From contig NZ_CP083560.1 of NCBI RefSeq assembly GCF_025143825.1, forward strand, positions 62,001-126,000: 64,000 bases of DNA. Reading direction: 5' to 3'. Origin of the DNA: Sulfitobacter sp. S223. Lineage in GTDB: Bacteria > Pseudomonadota > Alphaproteobacteria > Rhodobacterales > Rhodobacteraceae. The notes under the pieces are model-generated. The model was not told the DNA's origin, did no database searches, and saw only the letters and a program-made list of their open reading frames with translations. Positions 25,736 through 36,617 of the stretch are shown here, piece after piece. The stretch's first letter is position 1; each line of letters opens with the position of its first letter. The position numbers and the translations under genes are program-made.

Positions 25736-28216
25736 ATGAGCGATAGTGACGGCAAAAAAACTCTGGGTTTGCGGGGCGCACCATCGCGTCCGGGCAACGT
25801 AAAGCAAAGCTTTAGCCACGGACGGACTAAAAACGTCGTGGTTGAGACAAAGCGTAAACGCGTAATTGTTCCAAAACCTGGTGGCCAAAAACCAACCGGC
25901 CCCGGTGCGGGCCCTGTTGGCGATCCCTCGCGGCGTCCTGCGGGCATCACCGATTCAGAGATGGATCGCCGCCTGAAGGCTGTTCAAGCCGCCAAAGCGC
26001 GTGAGGTCGAAGAGGCCGCAGCTCGCGAAGCGGAAGAAAAAGCACGCGCAGAAGACCGCGAGCGCCGCCGCGCCGAGATCGAAGCCAAAGAGCGCGAAGA
26101 CCGCGAACGCGAAGAAAGCCTTAAGGCGAAAGCTGAGGAAGAAGAGCGGGCGAAGCGTGCCGCCGAGGCCGCAGCACAACAGGCTGCTGCGCCAAGTGTA
26201 TCTGAGCCAACTCAGTCACGTCCGACGCCTAACAAGGCTCTTCCTTCGGCAACGCCCCGCAAGACAGAGCGTGACCGTGAAGAAACCAACAAGAAGAACC
26301 GTCAGGATGATGACAGCCGCCGTTCAGGCAAACTGACAGTCAATCAGGCGCTTCGTGGTGGTGAAGGCGGTCGTCAACGTTCCATGGCGCAGATGAAGCG
26401 TAAGCAAGACCGTGCCCGCGCGAAGGCGATGGGCGGTAGCGTTGAGCGTGAAAAGATCATTCGTGACGTACAGTTGCCACCGGCGATTGTTGTGTCGGAA
26501 CTGGCCGCGCGCATGGCGGAGAAAACAGGTGCTGTTGTCAAAGCGTTGATGAACAGCGGTTTGATGGTCACGCAAAACGAAACGATTGATGCCGATACAG
26601 CCGAGCTGATCATCGAAGAATTTGGCCACAAAGTTGTCCGCGTTTCCGACGCTGACGTTGAAGATGTGATTAAAATCGAAGTTGACGACGAAGGTGATCT
26701 GCAAAACCGTCCTCCTGTGATTACAATCATGGGTCACGTCGACCACGGCAAAACATCGCTTCTGGATGCGATCCGCAACGCGAAGGTTGTTGCGGGCGAG
26801 GCGGGTGGGATTACCCAGCACATCGGCGCCTATCAGGTGACCACCGATGGCGGTCAGGTCCTCTCATTCCTGGACACACCCGGCCACGCGGCGTTTACCT
26901 CCATGCGTTCGCGCGGGGCTCAGGTAACTGACATCGTGGTTCTTGTGGTTGCGGCAGATGATGCTGTTATGCCGCAGACGATCGAGGCGATTGCACACGC
27001 GAAAGCGGCCAAAGTGCCAATGATCGTGGCGATCAACAAAATCGATAAGCCAGCAGCGGATCCTGATCGCGTGCGCGCAGCTTTGCTGCAGCACGAGGTG
27101 ATCGTTGAAAAGATGTCAGGCGATGTGCAGGACGTCGAAGTTTCTGCTGTCACTGGCCAAGGTCTCGATGAACTGCTGGAAGCCATTGCGCTGCAAGCTG
27201 AAATTCTGGAACTGAAAGCCAACCCAGATCGCGCCGCTGTTGGTGCCGTGATCGAGGCGCAGCTTGATGTTGGTCGTGGTCCTGTCGCGACTGTTCTAGT
27301 CCAGAACGGCACATTGCGTCAGGGTGATATCTTTGTTGTAGGTGAGCAGTATGGTAAAGTCCGTGCGCTGATCGACGATCAGGGCAACCGTGTGAAAGAA
27401 GCTGGTCCATCCGTCCCTGTTGAGGTTCTGGGTCTGAACGGCACACCCGAAGCGGGTGACGTGCTGAACGTGACCAGCACAGAAGCACAGGCGCGCGAGA
27501 TTGCGGAATACCGTGCGAACGCCGCTAAGGATAAGCGCGCTGCCGCTGGTGCCGCGACCACTCTCGAACAGCTGATGGCGAATGCAAAAGCCGACGAGAA
27601 CGTGTCCGAGCTGCCTATCTTGGTGAAAGCTGACGTGCAGGGTTCTGCCGAAGCGATTGTTCAAGCCATGGAGAAAATCGGTAACGACGAAGTCCGCGTA
27701 CGGGTTCTACACTCAGGCGTTGGGGCGATCACAGAGACCGACGTTGGTCTGGCCGAAGCTTCCGGTGCGCCGATCATGGGCTTTAACGTCCGTGCAAACG
27801 CATCTGCCCGTAACACGGCCAACCAGAAAGGTGTCGAGATCCGCTATTACTCGGTCATCTATGATCTGGTTGATGACGTGAAAGCGGCGGCGTCCGGCCT
27901 GCTTAGCAACGAGATCAAAGAAAACTTCATTGGTTACGCGAATATCAAAGAAGTGTTCAAGGTCACGGGTGTTGGCAAGGTCGCTGGTTGTCTTGTTACC
28001 GAAGGTGTCGCACGCCGTTCGGCTGGGGTACGTCTGCTGCGCGACAACGTGGTTATCCACGAAGGGACGCTCAAGACTCTCAAGCGCTTCAAAGACGAAG
28101 TGCCAGAGGTCCAGTCTGGTCAGGAATGTGGTATGGCCTTCGAGAACTACGAAGACATCCGCCCTGGTGATGTCATCGAGATTTTCACACGCGAAGAAGT
28201 GGAGCGTTCGCTGTAA
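25736..28216 (+). CDS. infB: Translation initiation factor IF-2
   Basis: 826 residues. The long N-terminal region is highly charged and Ala/Glu/Arg-rich (about 75-200, coiled-coil-like), then an IF2-N-type segment precedes the GTPase domain: [12 protein letters not shown] (G1), DTPGHAAF (G3) and NKIDKP (G4). Domain II and the fMet-tRNA-binding C-terminal domain follow. It positions initiator tRNA on the ribosome. Last gene of the operon; a strong hairpin follows the stop. Confidence 0.97.
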   Translation: MSDSDGKKTLGLRGAPSRPGNVKQSFSHGRTKNVVVETKRKRVIVPKPGGQKPTGPGAGPVGDPSRRPAGITDSEMDRRLKAVQAAKAREVEEAAAREAEEKARAEDRERRRAEIEAKEREDREREESLKAKAEEEERAKRAAEAAAQQAAAPSVSEPTQSRPTPNKALPSATPRKTERDREETNKKNRQDDDSRRSGKLTVNQALRGGEGGRQRSMAQMKRKQDRARAKAMGGSVEREKIIRDVQLPPAIVVSELAARMAEKTGAVVKALMNSGLMVTQNETIDADTAELIIEEFGHKVVRVSDADVEDVIKIEVDDEGDLQNRPPVITIMGHVDHGKTSLLDAIRNAKVVAGEAGGITQHIGAYQVTTDGGQVLSFLDTPGHAAFTSMRSRGAQVTDIVVLVVAADDAVMPQTIEAIAHAKAAKVPMIVAINKIDKPAADPDRVRAALLQHEVIVEKMSGDVQDVEVSAVTGQGLDELLEAIALQAEILELKANPDRAAVGAVIEAQLDVGRGPVATVLVQNGTLRQGDIFVVGEQYGKVRALIDDQGNRVKEAGPSVPVEVLGLNGTPEAGDVLNVTSTEAQAREIAEYRANAAKDKRAAAGAATTLEQLMANAKADENVSELPILVKADVQGSAEAIVQAMEKIGNDEVRVRVLHSGVGAITETDVGLAEASGAPIMGFNVRANASARNTANQKGVEIRYYSVIYDLVDDVKAAASGLLSNEIKENFIGYANIKEVFKVTGVGKVAGCLVTEGVARRSAGVRLLRDNVVIHEGTLKTLKRFKDEVPEVQSGQECGMAFENYEDIRPGDVIEIFTREEVERSL

Positions 28217-28242
28217 TTAGCGGACCTCAACGTCGGAATTGA

Positions 28243-28271
28243 AAAGGGACGGTGTTTTACACCGTCCCTTT
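28243..28271. terminator. Hairpin terminator after infB
   Basis: A perfect 13-bp stem (28243-28255 with 28259-28271) around a TTT loop lies 26 bases past the infB stop. The A-T rich ends give short T-runs on both strands, so it may serve infB and the convergent small ORF at 28295. Confidence 0.8.
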
Positions 28272-28294
28272 AATCATTTCGCACCAACCAAGGT

Positions 28295-28426
28295 CTATTT
28301 TTTCAGAACGGGTAAGCCAGAATAGATGACGTTATCGACTTGAACGGCAATTCGTCCATCCGGCGTAGATTTCACGAATGTGCCCTGAACTGATACACAG
28401 CTTCCCAATGTGATTGTACGTAGCAT
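28295..28426 (-). CDS. Candidate small protein, 43 residues
   Basis: A short frame in the 317-bp gap between infB and mutT. It starts with ATG behind an unusually strong GGGGGGAG about 4 bases upstream and ends with TAG just before the infB hairpin, which could act as its terminator. The sequence begins MLRTITLGSCVSVQGTFVKS and alternates hydrophobic and polar residues like a small beta-barrel or SH3-like domain (TPDGRIAVQVDN, IYSGLPVLKK). No signal peptide or helix is obvious. The family is not recognised; the ribosome site and clean gap fit are the main support. Confidence 0.6.
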   Translation of the reverse strand: MLRTITLGSCVSVQGTFVKSTPDGRIAVQVDNVIYSGLPVLKK

Positions 28427-28533
28427 AAAACTCCCCCCAGTTTTCAAACTGCGTCCATCCTAATCACTATTGTTCACAAATCTAGCACAATCATGAAAAC
28501 GCCAATACCGATCGAGTCGCGCTGCGCGGAATT

Positions 28534-28932
28534 CTACAGCCAGTCGCGCAAAGTAGAGATGAGCGGGATATCCGCTGCGGGCATTGGATAATCACGCATT
28601 TGATTGGGCTTAACCCACTTCAGGACTTGTCCTTCGCGTCCATGTGGCACCCCCTGCCACTTCCGGCAGGCAAAAAGCGGCATCATCAGATGGAAATCAT
28701 CGTAACTATGGCTCGCAAACGTCAACGGTGCGAGACATGAGGCCCAGGTATCAATACCGAGTTCCTCGTGTAGCTCGCGAATCAGGGCTTCTTCGGGGGT
28801 TTCACCCTGTTCGATCTTCCCGCCAGGGAACTCCCAAAGACCCGCCATGGATTTGCCCTGTGGACGTTGCGCCAACAGAACCCGCCCGTCCACATCGATC
28901 AGGGCAACGGCCGAGACAAGCACCATTTTCAT
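28534..28932 (-). CDS. mutT: 8-oxo-dGTP diphosphatase (MutT)
   Basis: 132 residues. Sanitises oxidised dGTP to prevent AT-to-CG mutations. The Nudix box runs [18 protein letters not shown] then HEELGI, preceded by [20 protein letters not shown], the classic MutT/CTP-pyrophosphohydrolase context. The start overlaps the argJ stop by 4 bp, so argJ-mutT are translationally coupled. The N-terminus is [12 protein letters not shown]. Confidence 0.9.
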   Translation of the reverse strand: MKMVLVSAVALIDVDGRVLLAQRPQGKSMAGLWEFPGGKIEQGETPEEALIRELHEELGIDTWASCLAPLTFASHSYDDFHLMMPLFACRKWQGVPHGREGQVLKWVKPNQMRDYPMPAADIPLISTLRDWL

Positions 28933-30155
28933 GAGCGGTAGTCAGCGTTGATTGCGATGTAGCCGTGGGTCAAATCGCACGTCCAAACAGTGGCCGCGCC
29001 TTTCCCGATCCCGATATCTACCCCGATGCGGATGTTTTCGCCCTTCATATGCGCGGCGGCATCTTCTTCAGAATAGCTTTCACTACGCCATCCGTCTTTT
29101 GCTACTTCGACATCACCAAACCGGATGCTCAAAAGGTCGCGATCCGCAGCGGCACCTGATTTACCGACTGCCATTACAACGCGACCCCAGTTGGGGTCCT
29201 CACCCGCGATAGCTGTTTTAATCAAAGGAGAGTTCGCAATCGACATCGCGTGAATTTTTGCATCTGCATCCGACGCGGCACCAGTCACTGAGATCTCAAC
29301 GAATTTGGTGGCGCCTTCTCCATCACGCACCACCTGATGCGCGAGGTCCAGCATCACGCGGTGCAGTGCGTTTGCAAAATCCTTATCCGTATCAACCGCA
29401 ACACCACTGGTACCTGTCGCGGCGACAATTAGGCTATCAGATGTCGAGGTGTCGCTATCGACGGTGATGCAGTTAAAGGTTGCATCGTTAGAAGCCGAGA
29501 CGAGCTTTTGCAGCGCAGATTGCTCAATCTTGGCATCGGTAAATATGTAGACCAGCATAGTCGCCATATCGGGTGCGATCATACCAGAACCCTTTGCAAT
29601 CCCCGCAATAGAGACTGTTTTCCCATCAATCTCTACAGACGCGGCGGCCCCTTTTGGGAAGGTGTCGGTGGTCATGATTGCCTTGGCAGCGGCCTCAATG
29701 CCGTCTGAACTGCTGTCAGATGCAAGGATGTCGAGAACCGCTGTGATCCGATCATGGGGCAACGGCTCCCCGATGACACCTGTAGAAGACGTGAACACGC
29801 GGGCTTGCGGGATGTTGCACGTCTTGGCCACTGCTGCGGTAATCGCTTCGACAGAAGCCACGCCGCCTTTGCCGGTAAACGCATTGGAGTTGCCCGAGTT
29901 AACCAATATCGCTGCCCCGTCTGAGGAGGCCTGGCCGATCTTCGCCTGACAATCCAATACGGGCGCAGAGCGCGTTGCGGAGCGCGTGAACGCTCCGGCA
30001 ACGACCGTCCCTGGTATCAGAGTCGCCAACATGACGTCTGTGCGCCCCTGATATTTTACGCCCGCCGCAACGGTCGCAAATTTGACACCCTCAATGACCG
30101 GCAAAGCGGGAAACTTGGCGGGTGCCAGCGGCGAAACGGCGGTGATTTTTGCCAT
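28929..30155 (-). CDS. argJ: Glutamate N-acetyltransferase / amino-acid acetyltransferase
   Basis: Transfers acetyl from N-acetylornithine to glutamate (and possibly from acetyl-CoA), closing the arginine cycle. 408 residues. The self-cleavage site is in [15 protein letters not shown], with Thr of MATM becoming the N-terminal nucleophile of the beta chain. [12 protein letters not shown] and [13 protein letters not shown] are family signatures. It lies between a parvulin gene 8 bp upstream and mutT downstream. Confidence 0.95.
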   Translation of the reverse strand: MAKITAVSPLAPAKFPALPVIEGVKFATVAAGVKYQGRTDVMLATLIPGTVVAGAFTRSATRSAPVLDCQAKIGQASSDGAAILVNSGNSNAFTGKGGVASVEAITAAVAKTCNIPQARVFTSSTGVIGEPLPHDRITAVLDILASDSSSDGIEAAAKAIMTTDTFPKGAAASVEIDGKTVSIAGIAKGSGMIAPDMATMLVYIFTDAKIEQSALQKLVSASNDATFNCITVDSDTSTSDSLIVAATGTSGVAVDTDKDFANALHRVMLDLAHQVVRDGEGATKFVEISVTGAASDADAKIHAMSIANSPLIKTAIAGEDPNWGRVVMAVGKSGAAADRDLLSIRFGDVEVAKDGWRSESYSEEDAAAHMKGENIRIGVDIGIGKGAATVWTCDLTHGYIAINADYRS

Positions 30156-30163
30156 AGTTATGC

Positions 30164-31018
30164 TTACTCCAGCACTGTGACTTGTTTGATGACAGAGGTG
30201 TCAACGCCTTCGGCGCCACTGCGATCCACGTCCGCCATCGAAGTCACTTCTTCGATTTTTGCCTGAGCGCGAACCTGACGGATTTGCATTTCGATCTCTT
30301 CCCGGACTTCTTCCAAAGCGGGTGCTTCTTGAATGCGGGTTTCGTTCAGCGTGATCACGTGCCAGCCGAACTGTGTTTTAACCGGTGCAGAAACAGCGCC
30401 AGGTTCAAGTGCGATAACCGCGGCTTCGAATTCTGGGACCATCGCGCCAGTTCCGAACCAGCCAAGCTGACCACCGTTGGGGCCCGAAGGCCCTGTCGAT
30501 TTTTCACGTGCCACTGCGGCGAACTCAGCGCCACCAGCAAGCTCTTCGACGACTGCAAGCGCCGCTTCTTCTGTCTCAACCAGAATGTGGGAGGCGTTGT
30601 ATTCCTTCTCTTGGTCTACATTGCTGTATTCTTCTTCATACGCGGCCTGCACGTCTTCTTCGGAAAGAGGCTGCTCCATGATGCCATTGATGGCTTCACC
30701 AGCGGTGAGCGAGCGGCGCTCGTTTTCGATTTGCAGCTCGACGCGCTTGGGCAAATCGCCGGTGAATTGCTGCTGCAAAGCGGTCTGCTGAACCAGTTGA
30801 TCCAGAATGCCCTGGAATAGGACGTCGTCGGGCAGGTCCTGATACTGCTGTGGCAAGCTTGCCCAAGCTACAATCATGTGACCGACAGTGATTTCTGTAT
30901 CTCCAACGGTCGCTACAACCACGGATGGGTCTGCTGTTACGGTCTCTTGTGCGGCTGCGGGCAGCGCCATTGCTGCGACAAACGCCAGTGGCGCAAGAAA
31001 AGTGAGGGGTTTTTGCAT
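30164..31018 (-). CDS. Parvulin-type peptidyl-prolyl isomerase, periplasmic
   Basis: 284 residues. The signal peptide ([20 protein letters not shown]) ends near 22. A SurA-like helical N-terminal region is followed by a PpiC/parvulin domain (about 125-225): [19 protein letters not shown], then [13 protein letters not shown] and [16 protein letters not shown], ending with FGWHVITL. It folds outer-membrane or periplasmic proteins. The ATG at 31018 follows AGGA at 8 bases. It diverges from secA, which supplies exported substrates. Confidence 0.9.
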   Translation of the reverse strand: MQKPLTFLAPLAFVAAMALPAAAQETVTADPSVVVATVGDTEITVGHMIVAWASLPQQYQDLPDDVLFQGILDQLVQQTALQQQFTGDLPKRVELQIENERRSLTAGEAINGIMEQPLSEEDVQAAYEEEYSNVDQEKEYNASHILVETEEAALAVVEELAGGAEFAAVAREKSTGPSGPNGGQLGWFGTGAMVPEFEAAVIALEPGAVSAPVKTQFGWHVITLNETRIQEAPALEEVREEIEMQIRQVRAQAKIEEVTSMADVDRSGAEGVDTSVIKQVTVLE

Positions 31019-31194
31019 GGATCGTCCTATCATTCCGGTGCTATCGGGCCGGTTACATTGACACGCTATGTGGTGGCCCTTACATCGCTGATGGGCGCGG
31101 CGTAAAGCCACCATTCTCCCCTTCTATTTATGGACTGGGTGTTTGCGGGGCAAGCAGATCGCGCAATAGAATTGAAACTTCGGCTGGAGATCGC

Positions 31195-33897
31195 ATGCTG
31201 GGACTCGGAAAAATCACCAAAAAAGTTTTTGGTACGCGAAATGATCGCAAGATCAGGGCCGTTCGTCCGCTGATCGATAAGATCAACGCGCTTGAGCCTG
31301 AGTTCGAGAAGCTTTCCGATGAAGGCATCAAGGACAAAACAGAAGAATTGGCCACGCGGGCGATGAAAGGCGAGAGCCTTGATGACCTGTTGCCCGAAGC
31401 TTTTGCAAACTGTCGTGAGGGCGCGCGCCGCACCTTGGGCTTACGGGCCTTCGATACGCAGCTGATGGGCGCCATTTTCTTGCATCAAGGCAACGTGGCC
31501 GAGCAGAAGACAGGTGAGGGTAAAACCCTGACGGCGACATTCGCAGCTTACCTGAACGCATTGACGCACAAGGGTGTGCATATCGTCACGGTGAACGAAT
31601 ACCTTGTAAAACGCGATGCTGAGTGGATGGGCAAAGTATTTGCCTCACTGGGCCTTACCACGGGTTTTGTGTTCCCGAATATGACCGACGAAGCCAAGCG
31701 TCAGGCGTACTCTTGCGACATCACTTACGCCACCAACAATGAGCTGGGCTTCGATTATCTGCGCGATAACATGAAATCCGAGCTGAGCGATATCTATCAA
31801 AAAGAGCATAATTTCGCGATTGTGGACGAGGTCGACAGCATTCTCATCGACGAAGCGCGGACGCCTCTCATCATCTCCGGCCCGACGGATGACCGCTCAG
31901 AGATGTATCTGACCATCGATCAAATCATCCCGCTGCTTCAGCCAGAGCACTATGAACTGGATGAAAAGACCCGCAATGTGACCTTTACCGATGACGGAAT
32001 CGAATTCCTCGAAGAGCAACTGCGCGTGCGTGACCTGCTGGAAGAGGGTTTTACCCTCTATGATCCGGAAAGCACGTCGATTGTCCATCACGTCAATCAG
32101 GGCCTGCGGGCTCATAAGCTGTTTGTAAAAGACAAAGACTATATCGTGCGCGATGGTGAGGTTGTTCTAATTGATGAATTCACCGGTCGTATGATGGCGG
32201 GGCGCCGTTTGGGTGACGGTCTGCATCAGGCGATCGAGGCTAAAGAAGGCGTGGATATCAAACCTGAGAACGTCACACTGGCGTCTGTGACCTTCCAGAA
32301 CTACTTCCGTCTTTATGACAAGCTTGCCGGTATGACCGGGACTGCGCTGACTGAAGCGGACGAGTTCATGGAAATTTACGGCTTGGGCGTGGTCGAAGTG
32401 CCGACAAACGTGCCAGTGGCACGGGTAGACGAGGATGATGCCGTTTACCGGACCGTAGCCGAGAAATACGCAGCGATGATCGAAAAGGTAAAAGAGGCCC
32501 ATGCGAAGGGGCAGCCTTGCCTTGTGGGTACGACCTCAATCGAGAAATCAGAAACGCTTAGCCGGATGCTCGAAGCCGAGGGCATCAAGCACAATGTCCT
32601 GAACGCGCGCCAGCACGAGCAGGAAGCACAAATTGTCGGTGACGCAGGCAAGCTGGGCGCGGTGACGATCGCTACCAATATGGCGGGACGGGGTACAGAC
32701 ATTCAGCTGGGCGGCAACGTTGAGCTGAAGGTGCTGGAGGCATTGGCTGCTGATCCTGACGCTGATCCGATTGAGATTCGCGCGCGTATCGAAACTGAAC
32801 ATGCGGACGAGAAGAAAAAGGTACTGGAAGCTGGTGGCCTCTATGTTCTTGCGTCCGAGCGGCATGAAAGTCGCCGGATTGACAACCAGCTGCGTGGCCG
32901 TTCGGGCCGTCAGGGTGATCCGGGCCGCTCTTCTTTCTTCCTTTCCCTCGAAGATGATCTCATGCGGATTTTCGGGTCTGAACGGCTTGAGAAGGTCCTG
33001 ACATCGCTGGGTCTCAAAGAGGGCGAAGCCATCATTCACCCTTGGGTGAATAAATCGTTGGAGCGCGCGCAGGCCAAGGTAGAAGGCCGTAACTTTGACA
33101 TGCGTAAGCAGTTGTTGAAGTTCGATGACGTGATGAACGAGCAGCGCAAAGTGATCTTTGGTCAACGCCGCGATATTATGGAATCGCAGGATCTGCACGA
33201 GATTACAGAAGATATGCGTCATCAGATGATTGACGATCTGGTTGATCAATACATGCCGCGCAACACCTATGCAGACCAGTGGGACACTGAAGGTTTCTAT
33301 GCCGCAGTGATTGAACAGCTGGGCGTGGATGTTCCGGTTATCGCATGGTGCGAAGAAGATGGCGTGGATGACGATATCATTCGCGAACGCCTGATTGAAG
33401 CGACAGACAAACTGATGGCGGAAAAGGCCGAAAAGTTTGGTGCAGAAAACATGCGCAATGTCGAAAAGCACTTCTTGCTGCAAACGATTGATGCCAAGTG
33501 GCGCGACCACCTTCTTATGCTCGAACATTTGCGCTCGGTTGTCGGCTTCCGGGGCTATGCGCAGCGCGATCCGCTGAACGAGTATAAGAACGAATCGTTC
33601 CAGCTGTTTGAAGGCATGTTGGACAGCTTGCGTGCGGAAGTGACCAAGCGTCTGGCCCGCGTAGAACCTGCGAGCGAAGAAGACCAGCAGCGCATGATCC
33701 AACAAATGCTTGAGCAGCAAAAAGCCGCGGCAGAAGCCGCTGATGATGCTGTTGATGCGTCAGAGGCCAAGGTGACCGAAGCTGTTGAAGGGTTTGACGA
33801 AAATGACCCTACAACATGGGGGAATCCGGGGCGGAACGAAGCGTGCCCATGTGGGTCCGGCGAGAAGTTCAAGCACTGCCATGGTCGTCTTTCCTAA
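31195..33897 (+). CDS. secA: Preprotein translocase ATPase SecA
   Basis: 900 residues. Motor of Sec export. Walker A is in [12 protein letters not shown] (about 102-113), the DEAD-like [19 protein letters not shown] near 210, and [11 protein letters not shown] near 500. The C-terminal zinc-binding tail is [14 protein letters not shown], the CxCx8CH site for SecB and lipid contact. The N-terminus [20 protein letters not shown] is conserved. A hairpin terminator follows. Confidence 0.98.
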   Translation: MLGLGKITKKVFGTRNDRKIRAVRPLIDKINALEPEFEKLSDEGIKDKTEELATRAMKGESLDDLLPEAFANCREGARRTLGLRAFDTQLMGAIFLHQGNVAEQKTGEGKTLTATFAAYLNALTHKGVHIVTVNEYLVKRDAEWMGKVFASLGLTTGFVFPNMTDEAKRQAYSCDITYATNNELGFDYLRDNMKSELSDIYQKEHNFAIVDEVDSILIDEARTPLIISGPTDDRSEMYLTIDQIIPLLQPEHYELDEKTRNVTFTDDGIEFLEEQLRVRDLLEEGFTLYDPESTSIVHHVNQGLRAHKLFVKDKDYIVRDGEVVLIDEFTGRMMAGRRLGDGLHQAIEAKEGVDIKPENVTLASVTFQNYFRLYDKLAGMTGTALTEADEFMEIYGLGVVEVPTNVPVARVDEDDAVYRTVAEKYAAMIEKVKEAHAKGQPCLVGTTSIEKSETLSRMLEAEGIKHNVLNARQHEQEAQIVGDAGKLGAVTIATNMAGRGTDIQLGGNVELKVLEALAADPDADPIEIRARIETEHADEKKKVLEAGGLYVLASERHESRRIDNQLRGRSGRQGDPGRSSFFLSLEDDLMRIFGSERLEKVLTSLGLKEGEAIIHPWVNKSLERAQAKVEGRNFDMRKQLLKFDDVMNEQRKVIFGQRRDIMESQDLHEITEDMRHQMIDDLVDQYMPRNTYADQWDTEGFYAAVIEQLGVDVPVIAWCEEDGVDDDIIRERLIEATDKLMAEKAEKFGAENMRNVEKHFLLQTIDAKWRDHLLMLEHLRSVVGFRGYAQRDPLNEYKNESFQLFEGMLDSLRAEVTKRLARVEPASEEDQQRMIQQMLEQQKAAAEAADDAVDASEAKVTEAVEGFDENDPTTWGNPGRNEACPCGSGEKFKHCHGRLS

Positions 33898-33930
33898 AGG
33901 CGTTAACGAAAGCTTGCCATATTACTAGCG

Positions 33931-33954
33931 CAGGGCTGCCCCATTGCGGCCCTG
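33931..33954 (+). terminator. Hairpin terminator candidate after secA
   Basis: CAGGGCTGC (33931-33939) pairs with GCGGCCCTG (33946-33954), with one G-U pair, around a 6-base loop and is followed by TTTCC. It lies 33 bases past the secA stop and before the next gene's start at 34005. The short T-run makes it a moderate candidate. Confidence 0.55.
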
Positions 33955-34004
33955 TTTCCAGTTCATGGATACCTCGACCCACTCCGTATCAAGGGACCGA
34001 GACC

Positions 34005-35030
34005 ATGAAGTATCGCAAGGAAATCGTCACGACAGCAGGAACGCTAGCCTGTGCTGTCAGTATCGGGTTTTTCATGCAGAATACCCAATCTGCCGAAAGG
34101 CAAACGGCTCAATTCGCTGGTGCGCCCCTCGCTAACTCGCAGGCTAGTGTGCTGGACGTTGCAGAGATCACTCTGACTTCCGCTGAATTTTCACAAGCTG
34201 CTCCTGCAGCAAGCGTAGAAGAAGATGTGACTCCTGTCGCCGCGCAAGAGATTGTCGCGCCTGACCCAGGTGATCGTCCGGACATGCAGGCCGCAGATGC
34301 AATAGATCAGCCAGATACCCCGGACATTCAGGAAGCTGAATTGCAGGCTGATTGTGATATAGCAGCGAATGCACGCCCTGTCGCAGCGGCAATGGTGAAC
34401 CTGACGTTGAACGCCCCCTGTTTGCCATCCGAACGCGTGACGGTGCATCACAGTGGTCTGGTGTTCAACCAGACTACCGACGCGGCTGGTGCGTTTAACA
34501 TTACAGTTCCCGCACTTGCGGAAGAGGCCGTCTTTATCGTGGCGTTCACAAACGGTGAAGGCGCGGTCGCACAGACCACAGTTGAAGAAATGGCCGACTT
34601 TGACCGTGTAGCTCTCCAGTGGAAGGGCGAGACAGGCTTTCAACTTCATGCGCGTGAGTTTGGTGCCGACTACGGATCCGATGGACACGTCTGGTCTGGT
34701 GCTGCCCGTGATATGTCATACGCTGTAACGGGTCAGGGTGGCTATATCTCGCTATTGGGTGACCGCGACGTGCCGGATGGGCTGCTGGCCGAGGTCTATA
34801 CGTTCCCGACAAATGCCGCGAAGAACTCCGGTGACGTAGCGCTGAGCGTTGAAACAGAAGTTGCTGCCAGTAACTGCGGCTTGGAGATCGAAGCCAAAAC
34901 ACTACAAACAGGTAGTGGCATCGATATCACAACGCGGAATTTGACGCTGTCAGTTCCCGACTGTGACGCGACTGGTAACTTTCTTGTGTTGAATAATCTC
35001 TTCGAAGACCTGAAGGTTGCGTCCAGATAA
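34005..35030 (+). CDS. Membrane-anchored envelope protein of unknown function
   Basis: 341 residues, family not recognised. The N-terminus is a signal anchor (TAGTLACAVSIGFFMQN). Residues about 60-115 form a low-complexity acidic and Ala/Pro-rich linker. The rest looks beta-rich: MVNLTLNAPCLPSERVTVHHSGL resembles a carboxypeptidase-regulatory-like fold, with two Cys pairs (CDIAANA...PCLP and NCGLE...VPDCDAT) that could form disulfides. The ATG at 34005 follows AAGGGA. Together with the PBP-OmpA protein 17 bp downstream it suggests an envelope pair. Confidence 0.75.
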   Translation: MKYRKEIVTTAGTLACAVSIGFFMQNTQSAERQTAQFAGAPLANSQASVLDVAEITLTSAEFSQAAPAASVEEDVTPVAAQEIVAPDPGDRPDMQAADAIDQPDTPDIQEAELQADCDIAANARPVAAAMVNLTLNAPCLPSERVTVHHSGLVFNQTTDAAGAFNITVPALAEEAVFIVAFTNGEGAVAQTTVEEMADFDRVALQWKGETGFQLHAREFGADYGSDGHVWSGAARDMSYAVTGQGGYISLLGDRDVPDGLLAEVYTFPTNAAKNSGDVALSVETEVAASNCGLEIEAKTLQTGSGIDITTRNLTLSVPDCDATGNFLVLNNLFEDLKVASR

Positions 35031-35047
35031 CGCAACGCTGAGGTCCC

Positions 35048-36616
35048 ATGATCAGAGTGATATGTGCGGCGATCTTCGCCGCACTTTTCCTTTTTGGCTC
35101 TACCCTGCCTTCCCAAGCGCAGGATATCACGCTTACCTCTCGCGACAGCAAGGTGGAGCTGAGCGGCATGTTGCTTGGGTTCGATGGAGAATTCTATCGC
35201 ATCCAGACCGAATATGGCGAACTAACCATCGACGGTTCCGGCGTTCTATGTGCGGGGCCCGCATGCCCAAACCTGCAAGATTATGTGGCGGAGCTTCAAA
35301 TTTCAGGTGCGCCTACTTTAGGCGCCATTGTGATGCCTGCCCTGATAGAAGCTTTCGCACAGAAAAACGGATATTTTACAGAACGCGAAGACGGCGAAGA
35401 CTCCGGGACCTTCACCTACCTGATCCGTCGCAGCGCAGATGAAAAGCTGGCGGCCCGATTCTATTTCCGTGTAAGCAATACCGACGAGGGATTTGCCGAT
35501 CTATTGGCTGATGAGGCTGATATCGTCATGTCTCTGCGTGAAATTCGACCCGACGAACGCAGCCGCGCCCGCGAGGCTGGGCTAGGGGATATGACAGGAC
35601 CGAACCGAAGCCGTGTTCTGGCTTTGGATGCGATTGTCCCAGTTGTCTCCGGGTCCAATCCTGTGCGGGGCATTTCGCCTGCCGATCTTTCAATGGTATT
35701 GGCGGGGCAGATCACGAATTGGGAAGTGCTCGGTGGGCCTGACGTTCCGATAGATCTACATCTACCTGATGATGCGTCAGGTTTGGGGCAAGCATTGGTA
35801 GACCAGCTATTACGCCCGGCCAATCTGACTAAATTGTCGAAGCAGGCCACACGCCATGCGATGCCATCTGATTTGGCGCGGGCTGTCGCGGCAGATACGT
35901 TTTCGCTTGGGTTGACCAGCTATGCTGATCGTGGTGACACGCAAGCACTGGCGCTGACTGGCACATGCGGCTTTTCTATGGAGGCATCGCGCCGGACAAT
36001 CAAAACCGAGGACTATCCCCTGACAGCCCCGATGTTTCTGTATTTTCCCGCGCGCCGGTTGCCTCAGCTCGCGCGGGAGTTTTTGGCCTTCACCCGCGGT
36101 CCGGCTGCTCAGATCGTGATACGTCGTTCTGGATTTGTCGACCAGACACCTGAAGAGATAGAGGTGGAGCAGCAAGGGAACCGCTTTGCCAATGCCATCG
36201 CTCACGCAGGGACCGAGATCAGCCTCGGCGAACTCCAACGTATGACTGCGACGCTGACACCTATGGCAAGGCTCAGTACGTCATTCAGGTTTGAGGCGGG
36301 ATCAGTGCGCCTGGACGCACAATCGCGCTCTAACGTGCTGCAATTGGCGCGTGCGCTGGAAGTAGGCCAATATGATGCGCGTCGCTTGCTGTTTGTGGGG
36401 TTCAGCGATGGAAATGGCGCTGCCGAGGCGAACCGTGAGATTGCGCTGCGCAGGGCAGACGCTGTCCGCCGGGCGGTAAGCGAAGCGGCTCTGGCGGCAG
36501 ATCTTGAACGGGTTGAGCTGGGCGTAGATGCCTTTGGCGAGGCGATGCCGATGGCCTGCGATGACAGCGCGTGGGGGCGCCAGGCGAACAGGCGCGTTGA
36601 GGTTTGGGTTCGCTAG
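35048..36616 (+). CDS. Phosphate-binding-like periplasmic domain fused to OmpA peptidoglycan-binding domain
   Basis: 522 residues. After a signal peptide (AIFAALFLFGSTLPSQAQ) comes a small domain of about 55 residues (DSKVELSGMLLGFDGEFYRI). A PstS-like solute-binding domain follows (about 80-350): GAPTLGAIVMPALIEAF, ADIVMSLREI, and VSGSNPVRGISPADLSMVLAGQITNW. An OmpA C-terminal domain closes it (about 400-522): FRFEAGSVRLDAQSRSNV ... NREIALRRADAVRRAV ... RQANRRVEVWV. The OmpA part should hold it to peptidoglycan. No transport genes lie nearby, so sensing or scaffolding is more likely than uptake. Its stop lies one base from that of radC. Confidence 0.85.
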   Translation: MIRVICAAIFAALFLFGSTLPSQAQDITLTSRDSKVELSGMLLGFDGEFYRIQTEYGELTIDGSGVLCAGPACPNLQDYVAELQISGAPTLGAIVMPALIEAFAQKNGYFTEREDGEDSGTFTYLIRRSADEKLAARFYFRVSNTDEGFADLLADEADIVMSLREIRPDERSRAREAGLGDMTGPNRSRVLALDAIVPVVSGSNPVRGISPADLSMVLAGQITNWEVLGGPDVPIDLHLPDDASGLGQALVDQLLRPANLTKLSKQATRHAMPSDLARAVAADTFSLGLTSYADRGDTQALALTGTCGFSMEASRRTIKTEDYPLTAPMFLYFPARRLPQLAREFLAFTRGPAAQIVIRRSGFVDQTPEEIEVEQQGNRFANAIAHAGTEISLGELQRMTATLTPMARLSTSFRFEAGSVRLDAQSRSNVLQLARALEVGQYDARRLLFVGFSDGNGAAEANREIALRRADAVRRAVSEAALAADLERVELGVDAFGEAMPMACDDSAWGRQANRRVEVWVR

Positions 36617-36617
36617 A

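Noticed and set aside
32548..33720. 390-codon minus-strand frame within secA
   Set aside because: It lies entirely inside conserved secA, has no recognisable domain and no ribosome site supporting a gene.
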